Source: Populus alba
Taxonomy: Eukaryota; Streptophyta; Magnoliopsida; Malpighiales; Salicaceae
Reading direction: 5' to 3'
Assembly: GCF_005239225.2 (NCBI RefSeq)
Contig: NC_133301.1
Location: forward strand, 2,671,001-2,735,000
Length of the DNA: 64,000 nucleotides
A program made the translations under genes and the position numbers. The notes below the pieces were generated by a model. It did no database searches and had not been told where the DNA came from. It was given only the letters and a program-made list of their open reading frames with translations. Of the stretch, positions 11,660 to 23,575 are shown piece after piece (within the stretch, counting starts at the first letter, position 1; each line of letters opens with the position of its first letter).

Positions 11660-14600
11660 ATGGACGGTGGAGGTGATATATTCAGAGTAAGCAGCGCACG
11701 TTTAAGCAGTTCTTCTAATATATGGAGGAATAGTACCTTGGACGTTTTTTCAAGATCTTCTCGTGATGAAGATGATGAAGAAGCTCTAAAGTGGGCTGCT
11801 TTAGAAAAACTCCCTACTTGTTTACGTATGAGAAGAGGTATATTAACTGAAGAAGAAGGTCAAGCAAGAGAGATTGATATAGCAAGCCTTGGTTTGATAG
11901 AGAAAAGGAATTTGTTGGAGAGGCTAGTTAAAATTGCTGAAGAAGATAATGAGAGATTCTTGTTGAAGCTCAAAGAAAGGATTCACAGGTATTGGATCTT
12001 GAAACTTCAAATTCATCCCAGTTCCTGAAAGATTTTCTTTTTCTTTTTGATACATCGCTGCTTCTGTTTTTTTTTTTTTTTTTTCTCTAAACTGGTTTTG
12101 GAAACAGAGTTGGACTGGATATACCAACAATTGAAGTCAGGTTTGAACATTTAAGTATTGAAGCAGAAGCTTATGTTGGGGGTAGAGCATTGCCTACGAT
12201 TTTCAACTTCTCTGCTAACATGTTAGAGGTACAAAAGCTGCCATAGAAATCATGCTTGATTTATTTTCTTTTTTACTAGGCTAAAATTTCCTCAAGTATT
12301 GTGAACTGAACTCACTGATTGTCCTGTATTCTACCTATCTCCGAAGGGGTTCTTGAGTTTCCTTCACATACTTCCAAGTAGAAAGCAACCATTTCCCATT
12401 CTTCACGATCTCAGCGGGATCATCAAGCCGCGAAGGTCAGTGAAATTATTAAGTTAACAGTATATCTATATAGAGAATGCTGCAAAATGGTTGGTTTCTC
12501 ATATTCAAGTTTTGCAGAATGACACTGCTTTTAGGCCCTCCTAGCTCAGGCAAGACCACGTTACTTTTGGCGCTGGCTGGAAAACTTGGTAAAGATTTGA
12601 AAGTAAGGAGACACAGATTTTCGGTATTTGTTTTTAAGAAATAGTTTTTTGCCTTGTGATCTGACCTTGATATTTGTGAAATTTCAGAGTTCAGGAAGCG
12701 TTACTTACAATGGACATGGGATGGCAGAGTTCGTCCCACAGAGGACATCAGCTTATATAAGTCAATATGATCTTCATATAGGAGAAATGACTGTGAGAGA
12801 AACACTGTCTTTCTCTGCAAGATGTCAGGGGGTTGGACCACGTTATGGTCAGTAAAACACCATTGTTTCAGCTTAGCAATTGTTTAATCAATGAAGGATT
12901 TGATTTGAATTACTGTGGGATTGTGAAAATATGCAGAGATGTTAACTGAATTATCAAGGAGGGAGAGGGAAGCAAATATCAAACCAGATCCTGACATTGA
13001 TATTTTCATGAAGGTGAGAAAGGACTACAATAGAATTGAGTCCATAATCATAGTGAGAAAAGTGTTTTCATCATTAAAATATGCCCTAAACATTTGGATT
13101 CTACAGGCAGCAGCACTAGAAGGGCAAGAGACTAATGTAACAACAGATTATATTCTCAAGGTACTGGATGCAAATCTAACCAGGCCAGGGAGTTGCAGGA
13201 TTACACAAAGATACACATATGGATATAACTAATCCTTCTGCTTCTTCAAATCAACAGATTTTAGGACTTGATATATGTGCTGATACCATGGTGGGTGACG
13301 AGATGATACGAGGCATCTCCGGCGGACAAAAGAAGCGAGTCACAACAGGTTAAGCATAAGGCAACATTTTGTTATTGTTAGGAGTAATTTCTTATGAGCA
13401 TAAACCAGAACTTGGTGTTTTCTGGTCTATCTATGTGATGTAGGTGAGATGCTAGTTGGACCAGCAAGAGCACTTTTCATGGATGAGATATCAACTGGTT
13501 TGGACAGTTCAACAACATTCCAAATAGTGAACTCACTCAGGCAAACAACACACATTCTCAATGGAACTACTTTCATCTCTCTTCTTCAACCAGCACCAGA
13601 AACTTATGATCTTTTCGATGACATAATTCTGCTGTCGGAAGGACTGATTGTTTACCAAGGTCCCCGCGAAAATGTTCTTGAATTCTTTGAATCATTGGGC
13701 TTTAAATGTCCGGAGAGGAAAGGAGTTGCTGACTTCTTACAAGAAGTAATTCTATCCATAACTTCAAATGACATATTTCCCTTACAGATCTTGGAACAGC
13801 TTTGAGCTTGTTTATGAACTTTTTTCTGGTGATATCAAATAGGTGACATCAAAGAAAGATCAAGAGCAGTACTGGGCATGTAGAGATCAGCCTTACAGCT
13901 TTGTTTCAGCCAAGGAATTTTCTGAAGCATTCCAATCATTTCATATTGGCCGAAAACTAGGTGATGAACTTGCTACACCATTTGACAAGTCCAAAAGCCA
14001 CCCTGCTGCTCTAACAACTGAGAAGTATGGTGTCAGCAAGAAGGAACTCTTGAAAGCTTGCATTTCAAGAGAATTTTTGCTCATGAAAAGGAACTCATTT
14101 GTCTACATTTTCAAATGCACACAAGTGAGGATTCTTTTCTTGTTTTCTGAAATCATAGCCATTCCATTCATAAGATCAAATTCTGTGCTCTCAAGGATTT
14201 GCATATGTTCAAAACTAGAATAAACTTCAAGCGCTTCATTGTTGTGACAATAATAACTTGTTCTTGCTTCATTTTCAGCTTATTATCTTAGCTTCCATAA
14301 CAATGACTCTATTTCTAAGAACGGAGATGCATCGCAACACAATAGTGGATGGTGGGATTTATCTCGGAGCTCTTTTCTTCGCTATCATTGTCATCATGTT
14401 CAATGGCTTCTCAGAGCTTGCCATGACCATCATGAAGCTTCCTATTTTTTACAAGCAAAGAGACCTTCTCTTCTATCCTCCCTGGGCATATGCCATACCT
14501 ACATGGATTCTCAAGATCCCAATCACGTTTGTAGAAGTTTCCATATGGACAATCATGACATATTATGTTATAGGCTTTGATCCAAACATTGGAAGGTGAG

Positions 14601-15062
14601 AAAATGGAACTTGTCAATGAATATGTTTTCTAGTCCCTTAGACTTCCATAATTTGCTGAAAGCTCTTCATGGCAGGTTTTTCAAGCAGTACTTGATATTT
14701 GTGTTGGCTAACCAGATGTCATCGGGGCTGTTCCGATTGACGGGAGCACTAGGAAGGAACATAATTGTAGCAAATACATTTGGTTCATTTGCATTGCTTG
14801 CAGTACTAGTTTTGGGAGGATTCATCTTATCAAGAGGTGGCTTGGATACATTTACTCTTATTTATTTTGTTAACTGTGATGAGATTAAATTCTGATTGTG
14901 AACCCTATATTCTTTTGCATTAGATAATGTGAAGCCATGGTGGATATGGGGCTACTGGGTCTCGCCGTTAATGTATGTGCAGAATGCGGCGTCTGTCAAT
15001 GAATTTCTTGGGCATAGTTGGAGACATGTAAGAAGCTCCATGTTCTTGAACTCTGATGACAG

Positions 15063-15103
<41 letters not shown>

Positions 15104-18100
15104 AGACTCGAAGAAAATGCTTCAGCTAATACTAATACTAATAATTGGAAATATCCGTGCCACAGATTCCTCCTAATTCAACAGAGTCACTAGGAGTTGT
15201 TCTCTTGAAGGCTCGCGGAATTTTCCCAGAAGCACATTGGTATTGGATTGGAGTAGGAGCTTTGATAGGATATACCTTGCTGTTCAACTTCCTTTTCACC
15301 TTGGCTCTAAAATATCTCAACCGTGAGTGTCTACATTTACATGTTCAGTTTTGAAAGTTGAGCCCACCATTCTGATGATTGAATTGATTGCAGCATTCGG
15401 GAAGCCCCAGGCAATGTTATCAAAAGAGGCCTTGGCTGAGAGAAATGCAAATAGAACTGGAGAGTTGATTGAACTATCAACAAGAGGAAAGAGCTCTTCA
15501 GGTAGGTCAATAGACTAACCTATATAGATAGTTGCTTCTTTTCTTTTCTATCTTGTATGAAGGAAGCTATAAGTTAAACCTTCTGAATACATTGCAGTAA
15601 GAGGGATTGACAGCAGACGAAGTTCCTCAGCCAGGCCACCATCTTTAAGAATGCATAGCTTTGGTGATGCCAGTCAAAATAAGCGAGGAATGGTTCTCCC
15701 TTTTCAACCCCTTTCTATCACTTTCGATGAGATCAGATATTCGGTAGACATGCCACAGGTACCTTAAGGCTCTTTAATTATGAAGTAACAAAAAAGATAT
15801 CAGCAACCTTAAAGAACAAATGAAAATGCTGAACTTTCTGGGAGTTACTGACATTATGGATGAATTGATTTGCTACGTAATTCTCCCAATGTCATTATGC
15901 AAAGACTTTCTGAATCTGTAGGAAGTCTCTAAATTTCTGAAAATACTTATTTGCTTTTTTGCAACCATTCTATTGAAATGCTGAAGGTGTGCATCCTGGC
16001 TTTTGCGCCACTCTTGCAGGAAATGAAGGCTCAAGGAATTCTTGAGGATCGTCTGGAACTTTTGAAGGGTGTCAGTGGTGCTTTCAGGCCGGGAGTCCTA
16101 ACAGCTCTAATGGGTGTTAGTGGTGCTGGAAAGACCACTCTAATGGATGTGTTATCTGGAAGAAAAACCGGTGGTTATATTGAAGGAAGAATCTCTATCT
16201 CAGGGTATCCAAAAAACCAACAAACATTTGCTCGGATTTCAGGATACTGTGAACAGATTGATATCCATTCCCCTCATGTTACTGTCTATGAATCCTTGGT
16301 TTATTCTGCATGGCTTCGACTTTCCCCCGATGTCGATTCAGAGACAAGAAAGGTACATTTCCTTCTTTTTCTTATTTTTATTGTAGAACACGGAGGGAGG
16401 GATGAAGGAAAAGGCATTCAAAATCAAGGATGCAGCACGATTCTACAACTTTCCTGTTTTCTTCAGCCATCAGGTTAATGGCTCTAAATTCAATCAATGT
16501 GTTGCAGATGTTCATTGAGGAAGTCGTGGAGCTTGTGGAGTTAAACCCTTTAAGAGAAGCGCTAGTTGGATTGCCTGGTGTGAATGGTCTCTCTACCGAG
16601 CAGCGCAAGAGGTTGACAATTGCAGTTGAGCTTGTTGCTAATCCATCCATAATTTTCATGGATGAGCCAACCTCTGGCCTTGATGCCAGGGCAGCAGCCA
16701 TAGTTATGAGAACAGTGAGGAACACGGTGGATACTGGGAGAACTGTAGTGTGCACAATACACCAGCCAAGCATAGACATATTCGATGCTTTTGATGAGGT
16801 GAGACATATTTCTCACCCTAATGGAACTATCAAACGAGTTTCTGTCATCTTTGTAGATTCTCTAATCCGTTATTTTCACATTGCAGCTATTTTTGCTGAA
16901 ACGGGGAGGTGAGGAAATTTATGTTGGTCCAGTAGGCCGCCATGCTTGCCATCTAATCAAGTATCTTGAGGTTAGGATAATTTGCTTGATACAGAAGATA
17001 CTCGAATCTTACCTTACTTGTTGCTAAAATGCTGACATTGAGGACCTGAACTTTACCAAGGAAATTGAGGGAGTTCCAAAGATTAAGGATGGCCACAATC
17101 CTGCAACTTGGATGTTGGAGGTTACTTCAGCAGCACAAGAAGCACTTCTCGGGGTTGACTTCACTGATATCTACAAGAATTCAGAACTATGCAGGTCAGA
17201 CCACCTCACATTTCCTTTATTTATAAAAAAAATAAAATAAAAATAAAAATAGGAGAGAGTGGAAAAATAAAAGAGAACTTTATGGACCGTGTTTATATTC
17301 TGAGTTGAAAATGCTGTAACTGGAAAAAAGAAAAACAGGTGAAGCTTCATAAGAATCTATCATTTTCTAATGCACACAAATACACATTGTTACAAGGCTA
17401 TTGACAATTTTCAGTGAATTATTCAGGAGAAACAAAGCATTGATCAAGGAACTAAGCTCTCCACCGCCGGGTTCAAACGATCTTTACTTCCCTACTCAAT
17501 ATTCGCATTCCTTCTTCACCCAGTGTATGGCTTGCCTATGGAAGCAGCACTGGTCCTATTGGCGCAACCCGCCATACACTGCTGTCAGACTGTTGTTCAC
17601 AACATTCATAGCTTTAATGTTTGGGACAATATTTTGGGACATGGGCTCCAAAAGGTACGTAGAAGTTGCAGCGTATTCTTTACACAAGGGCTAAACCCTC
17701 CTCTTTTGCTCTCTAACATAAATGAAATGTTCTGAACTGCAGAAGGAACAGACAAGATATCTTTAATTCGATGGGTTCTATGTACGCTGCTGTTCTTTTC
17801 ATAGGGGTGCAGAATGCTACATCAGTGCAGCCAGTTGTTGCTATTGAGAGAACAGTATTTTACAGAGAAAGAGCAGCAGGAATGTATTCTGCATTGCCAT
17901 ATGCCTTTGCACAGGTAAATTGATTTTGTTACTCAGCCTTTTTGTCTTCGTGGAAAGGAATTCATTGATTCATCAATGCATGATCCATCTGTCAAGATTT
18001 AAGGTATATAAATACAGGAAACATGCAGAAGAGACTGCTTAATGCTTGTTCTGAGATTCCAGGAAAATCAACCGCAAGGTTCCCTCACCTGGGCATTTGT

Positions 18101-18714
18101 TTTTCTATGCAGGTTATGATTGAAATACCATACATTTTAGTTCAGACTCTTATATATGGAGTTATAGTGTACACCATGATTGGTTTTGATTGGACAGTTA
18201 GCAAGTTCTTCTGGTACATCTTCTTCATGTACTTCACTTTATTATACATGACTTGCTATGGCATGATGACTGTCGCCGTCACGCCAAACCACAATGTTGC
18301 TGCTATAGTTTCATCTGCTTTCTACGCAATTTGGAATCTTTTCTCAGGATTCATTGTTCCTCGAACGGTAACTTACCCTCCCTTGTGTTTCTATACCAAC
18401 TAATCTAAATCAAAAACAGACCAGGACTAAAGATGATTAACTCTTGTTTCTGACAGAGGATTCCTATCTGGTGGAGATGGTACTTCTGGGCATGTCCGGT
18501 CTCTTGGACCCTCTATGGATTGATTGCTTCGCAATATGGAGACATTAAGGATAAACTAGACGGTGATGAAACAGTAGAAGATTTCGTGAGGAATTATTTC
18601 GGTTTTCGACACGACTTCGTTGGAATTTGTGCAATCGTAATTGTTGGGATCTGTGTGCTATTTACATTCACCTTTGCATTCTCCATTAGAGCATTTAACT
18701 TCCAGAGAAGATGA
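11660..18714 (+). CDS. Full-size ABCG/PDR transporter, 24 exons
   Basis: Plant pleiotropic-drug-resistance transporter of the plasma membrane, with (NBD-TMD)x2 order. Deduced exons: 11660-11988, 12108-12228, 12347-12435, 12518-12602, 12688-12847, 12937-13013, 13107-13160, 13258-13348, 13444-13745, 13843-14124, 14279-14595, 14676-14836, 14924-15027, 15166-15322, 15394-15501, 15598-15758, 16020-16352, 16508-16798, 16887-16970, 17061-17194, 17415-17654, 17743-17914, 18113-18367, 18457-18714. Phases agree and give 1454 aa, normal for the family. NBD1 has Walker [10 protein letters not shown] (~186-194), signature ISGGQKKR (~325), Walker B ALFMDE (~345). NBD2 has GVSGAGKTT (~898-906), LSTEQRKR (~1005) and [12 protein letters not shown]. 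Membrane domains span about 520-750 and 1180-1440. The N-terminus ([19 protein letters not shown]) resembles the PDR1/ABCG34-ABCG40 clade, which exports terpenoids or moves abscisic acid; the substrate here is unknown. Splice sites are inferred, and the exon 20 acceptor was chosen by family length. Confidence 0.96.
15068..15099 (+). repeat. (CA)n microsatellite in transporter intron 13
   Basis: A run of CA dinucleotides lies between the exon ending at 15027 and the exon starting at 15166. It is likely polymorphic and is not coding. Confidence 0.9.
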
Positions 18715-18864
18715 GATTTTTTTCTGCTTTTCTACATTGATAAATGTATAAAGCAATCAGAAATTTATCATTGCTTCAAGTTCTATTGATCATAATTTTT
18801 GCTCATGTTGGAAACGTGGTTTGTGTCTGCACGCGCGAAAGCAGATCTATGTCAAACTTGTCTA

Positions 18865-19499
18865 AGAGCATCTCCAATGCAAAAAGCTAAATTGATAAAA
18901 TGAGCTTTTTTAAATAGTATAAATATAGTTTTTTTGATTATGTGCATTCCAATGGTAAAAAGCTATTTAGAAAAGCCATTTATATTTTAATATATTTCAT
19001 GTTAAATTCATTTTTATATAATTATGTAACTAATTTAGATATTTTATATATAATATAATTATGATGTTATTAATTATATAATTAATATGAGTAATTTATA
19101 AAAATAATATAAAATTTAATGAAATAGTATGAAAGTTAAAAGATATAATTTAAAATTAAACTTAAAATTTATTTATATAAATATTTTTAATTTTTAGTTT
19201 TATATATTACTGTTAAAAATTTAATTTTTTAAAAGTAAATTCAAATTCAAACTTTGAAAAAAACAACCAATATTTTAACCTTAAAAAAACCATCAAACTT
19301 TTAAACTTTGAAAAAACATTAATTTTTTTTTTGTTATTTCTACAAAAATTTGTAGAAATAGCTCTTCTCAATTTAAACAGCCATTTTGAATTTTTATTGT
19401 CAGCTTTACATTGGAATGATAAATTAAAAAAAACAAAAACTTAAATGAACACCTTTTTAACTTTGCTTCCTTATTTACCTATTCGGTTAGAGATGCTCT
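18865..19499. repeat. MITE-like element with agagcatctc inverted ends
   Basis: It begins agagcatctccaatgcaaaa and ends gagatgctct, the inverse complement of its start, about 635 bp apart. Internal phrases 'cattccaatggtaaaaagct' and 'ttacattggaatgat' repeat the 'catt(cc)aatg' motif. It begins 150 bases past the transporter stop codon and lies in or beyond the 3' UTR. Family assignment is open; non-autonomous elements with 'gagcatctccaatg' ends are common in plants. Confidence 0.6.
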
Positions 19500-20311
19500 A
19501 AAAGGTGTAGTATCTTAAATAAAAATAAAATGGTAAACAATAGTTTTTATCCATACATAGTGTTAGTTTCAAAACATTCACTTCTTTGGCCCGTCTTCTT
19601 TTCCTAATATGGCAGGGGTCCTCATGAGTCTCTTTTCAAGGCTCAAGTCGTAGTATTTATGAGGAAATCAATCTAGCATTTAAAGGTGTTGTGGGTGGAA
19701 GAAAGTGTGTGAGAGGACCTAGGACTGGTGCCTGGTGGTTGTGATCGTCTCCCAAATTTAGTAAAAGCTTAAATTCTTGACCTTACAGCAACTGCTCGCA
19801 GAGATTATCCTTGCAAGATCTTATGTCCTGAATTTTTGCCCTATATGACTTTGCTTGAACTATAAACTTCCTTGTTTAAACATGTTTATGCTTGGACAAT
19901 AAAACCTTACTACATCTAGTTAAGTACATGTTCAGAATAAATGCTTTCATGGTTGCAATGACCAGCAACGAAGTGAAAATGTTCAATTCCATAACAAACA
20001 TTCTAGACTCGAGAGGACGACTGAGATGGGGATGGAGAGAGAGATAGAACCACCAATATAACAAAATCAAACACCCAAACCACAACACAGTAAATGCTCC
20101 AAGGATTGATGAACAAGTTTAATACCGCACAACAAACCATCTTCACGAAAAATTAACTCTGTCTAGATCAGGCCAAACAAAGGCTGAAACAAGATGAACT
20201 TCTAACCGAGCAACAAACCGCCGCATATGTTACAATTGGAACTCAATTCTCTCATTATCTAGAACTACAACTAAAACTCTAGATTAGAAAGAGAAGGAAC
20301 ATGTTACTGCC
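19500..20311. other. Convergent intergenic region, 3' ends of transporter and PP2C genes
   Basis: The transporter (plus) and the phosphatase (minus) point toward each other across this stretch. The part next to 20311 should be the phosphatase 3' UTR. No other gene is recognised. Confidence 0.5.
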
Positions 20312-22844
20312 TCATTTTGCCAAGTCATCCAAGAAGCTCTGCAACTCCCTCAAACCCTCGGCAGATATGCTCCTGTGCACCCTTGGACGTGGGGCAACCA
20401 AGTTTCGGGGAGGATCAGACTGGAAGCAAACCACGATAACAGCTAAATTATCCCCACTCTCCCTCTTCAAGGCTTCATCAACTAGATCTTTGCTACACAT
20501 GACTGGGTCATTGTGCTCTTGAAGCCTCCGCCTAGCAAAATCCACAGCATTTTGGCTCCTGAACACATCCCAAATCCCATCACAACCTATAATGAGGAAT
20601 TCATCTTCCTCAGTCAATTGCCTAGTCATAAGCTCAGGCTCTGCACTTAGTGGCCCACCATCACTGCCATCACCTTTCAGTCCTTCCATGTGCCAGTCTC
20701 CCAAAGCACGAGCCACATTGAGTAGTCCATTGAGATAACCATCATAAATGTACCCCCCAGATGCCTCGATGCGCTTCCTTTCTTTGCTGCACATTGGTTT
20801 GTGATCATTAGACATGTCGATGGCATTGCCACGACGGCATAGCACTGCCCGACAATCTCCAGCATTTGCCACAACTAACAACCTGTCATCAGAAATAAAT
20901 AGCATTTTAAGTAGTCGAAAACTAAGTCCTCACAAACTAACTGTAAGAGAAAAACCACAGACCCCGCCTTAATGAGCTCTTATGTGTGAATTTGGAGATA
21001 CGACCTAAGGGCAAGCATTACCATCATTTAGCTGCAGCCTTTTTATTTGCCTGAATAAACTCATATTATCAGCCTCCCTAAGAAATATCCAGATGGACGC
21101 TTGCCTTTGAATATAGAATGTGATTCAACCTATTTCAGGTTCATAAAAAGCCCAACTATAGCTTGGATAGCTCATATCTACCTTGTTACTTAACTCAACA
21201 GTAATGTAATTGGTGAAACTAAGCACCAGGGATAAAGATTCTTAATAATCTAACTAATAAAATGTACCACAGCCTAGTTTGGTGAGCATTAAATGCTCCA
21301 GGAAGAGCTGAGTCGGTTGGTGGATGGGTAAAAGCTAACCTCCCAACAACAAGAGCTGCTAGTGCAGTAGTTCCAGAAGCAAGGGCTGCATCCAGGGAGC
21401 AAGCCTTTGCAAAAGCAGAGTCGGTTTGCAGAAATGCAGAAGTGACAACCCTCTCAACCTCCATGGGGAAGTCTTCATCCTCAGCAATGAGTCTTGGCAA
21501 ATGGTAGCATGCAAAGTCAGCAGCATGCTTTCCTCCATGTCCATCAAACACCTAGCCATCAGAAACAGAACCGACTTAAACTAATACTTGTCATCACAAT
21601 AGCTGATATCAATATCATAACCAGCAACGCACTCGCAATCAACCATACATAAACATATTTTTTTACCATAGCCATAATTGCAAAAGGATGCGTTCAGCTA
21701 TGGTGTGTGACAGCAGAGTTAAAGAAAACATAAAACTATTGTGTTTCTTGAATATCAAGCAAAAACAAAAGGCTATATTTTGCAAGGCCTCAAGTTTTGT
21801 CTTACAGCTTTCTATTCACTTAACTGAAATGGTATTATGGTGTGAATTGCAGATTTTAAGAATTTTGATACGAGAAAATTTACAAATAAACGAAAAGGGC
21901 CAATGCTCCTAGGAAATCACAAATATCTCGCACATCATTTGAACCAAAGAACAGCCAACAGTTTCTTGAATGTCCCACACAAGGAATCATAAGAGGAACT
22001 AAGTGAAAGAAAATAGTACCCCATAAAAGGAATTGGGCCCATCATTAGCATTCTTGAGTCCATAATCACTCATAAAATTGTCAGCACATATATACACATC
22101 TTCCATACTTGAGCGAAAGCCAATATCCGCACATGCACCAGAGCGGATAATTGGAATGAAAGCCGCATCATGATTTTCTGCACCAAGCTGAGGTTTAACA
22201 GAGATATCCAACGTCTTTGTCTTCACCTGCACAAAAATCAGGTCAAAATCTCGGCAACAAGAACTGTAGATCACCATTGCTTACAAATCTCCACGGTTGT
22301 ATTTGCGGGACCCACTTCTTCCATGGATGAGATGTTTAATCAAAATTAGCATTACTCCTCGGAAAACATTCTCATTAAATCACTAACAACTTCCTTGTCA
22401 AGGAGTCCACTTCAAAGAGTCAATAATTACAGATACATTACATAGTGATATTAAAAGAACAACACATGCTAGAAAGAAAGAAAAACAAGATCAAACGTAA
22501 CAAACCAATTCAACCCAATCAAAAGTCAAACTTGAATTTCTCGAACAACAAAGAAGGCACAACACATTAGAAATCCAACTAAAAAAAAACCCCATTAAAA
22601 TTACAGAAACATAAAGAAAACCAAAACCCAATTTCTTTAACCACGAAAAAAAAATCCAGATGCCAAAAAGGTGTAAAATTTAGAAACTTACAAGAGACTG
22701 GTGACGAACCAGAGTCTTTTTACAGCTAACAGGCACACGATCAATGCTAAAACATTGTCTACACGACGTCGTAGTAGTAGAAGCAGAGAGAGGTATCGGT
22801 GGTCTGCTACTATTTTCACTAGAACTCCCATTATTTCCTTCCAT
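20312..22844 (-). CDS. Protein phosphatase 2C, 4 exons
   Basis: Mg/Mn-dependent serine/threonine phosphatase (PPM family). Exons on the minus strand: 22844-22692, 22226-22020, 21551-21340, 20882-20312, giving 380 aa. All introns are GT-AG and the phases agree. Key motifs are in place: MEDVY with the metal-binding D94, FDGHGG (D123, G124), ASGTTAL, VANAGDCRAV (~195-204), NDHKP, VARALGDW, IGCDGIWDV (D292) and SGDNLAVIVV (D335, N336). The first ~75 residues are a polar Ser/Thr-rich extension with no clear transit peptide. Sequence style is closest to the plant clade represented by Arabidopsis PP2C27/PP2CG1 and relatives, linked to salt and stress signalling; that clade call is from memory. The first ATG was chosen because it opens a frame ending at a perfect donor and nothing upstream extends it. 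Confidence 0.95.
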
Positions 22845-23250
22845 TTTTTCACATTCCTAACAAAACCCACCGCCAATAAAAACAAGGGACCAAAAGTGTG
22901 ACTCGCTGAGTTCAGTTAATTGAGCGGTGACTCACTGAGTCCACTCGGGTCGAAATCGAGTGTTGGAGGTAGAAAGATTTGAACTTTTTTCGAGAATGCG
23001 ATTGGCGGAGAGGACAGTTCGGGAATTTCTCAGAGTTAGGGTTTTAGATTGGAGAAAGGGAGAGAAATTAGGGTTTTCAAGAGACGCAGCTTTAGTGATC
23101 CAGAGAGAGAGAGAGAGAGAGAGTTTGAAACGAAGGTGCTGTGTTTTCTGTCGTTGTAGAAGCCTGAAGGCGAGAGTTATAGCTGGTTTGATTTTTAGAA
23201 GTTGACGGTGACGACGTCGTTTTTAGTCATATTTGGTGCTGCGGTTTTCT
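22845..23250 (-). promoter_or_regulatory. PP2C 5' leader and promoter region
   Basis: Upstream of the phosphatase ATG on the minus strand. It contains a (GA)n tract at 23101-23124, which on the gene strand is a CT-rich tract typical of plant leaders and core promoters. No clear TATA box is seen close by. Chance plus-strand frames here are not supported. Confidence 0.45.
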
Positions 23251-23369
23251 TTGTCATATCAATTATTATATTATTTTGTTGTTAAATGGTATTTTTGAGC
23301 CAGCTTCTCTTCATATTTTCCTGACTTTACTATTCCATCTCATGGAATAAAATATTTGTTTTATGACAT

Positions 23370-23575
23370 AGGGTGTTTTTGGTGAGGTGGTTACCCTTGT
23401 TTTTTTTAAAAAAATATATTAAAAAAATTATTTTATTTAGAATTATTTTTTATATTTTTTAATTATTTTAATATGTTGATGTTTAAAATAATTTTTTTAA
23501 AATAAAAAATACATAATTTTAATATATTTCTAAAAAAAAATCATTTTAAAAAACAACCATGATCATATTTCAATC
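23370..23575 (+). repeat. MITE-like dispersed element (same family as 3190)
   Basis: Starts near 'gggtgtttttggtgaggtgg' and ends near 'aacaaccatgatcatatttc', with the 'ttttaatatgttgatgttta' marker in the middle. Confidence 0.6.

Noticed and set aside
11924..12130. Reverse-strand frame over transporter exon 1-2.
   Set aside because: Shadow of the transporter exon and its intron.
16378..16816. Two reverse frames opposite transporter NBD2.
   Set aside because: Antisense shadows; the plus strand has the conserved signature and Walker B motifs.
20301..20522. Plus-strand frame over the PP2C last exon.
   Set aside because: Antisense shadow of the conserved phosphatase C-terminus.
22960..23205. 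Arg-rich plus-strand frame upstream of PP2C.
   Set aside because: Arises from the GA microsatellite and leader sequence; no domain.
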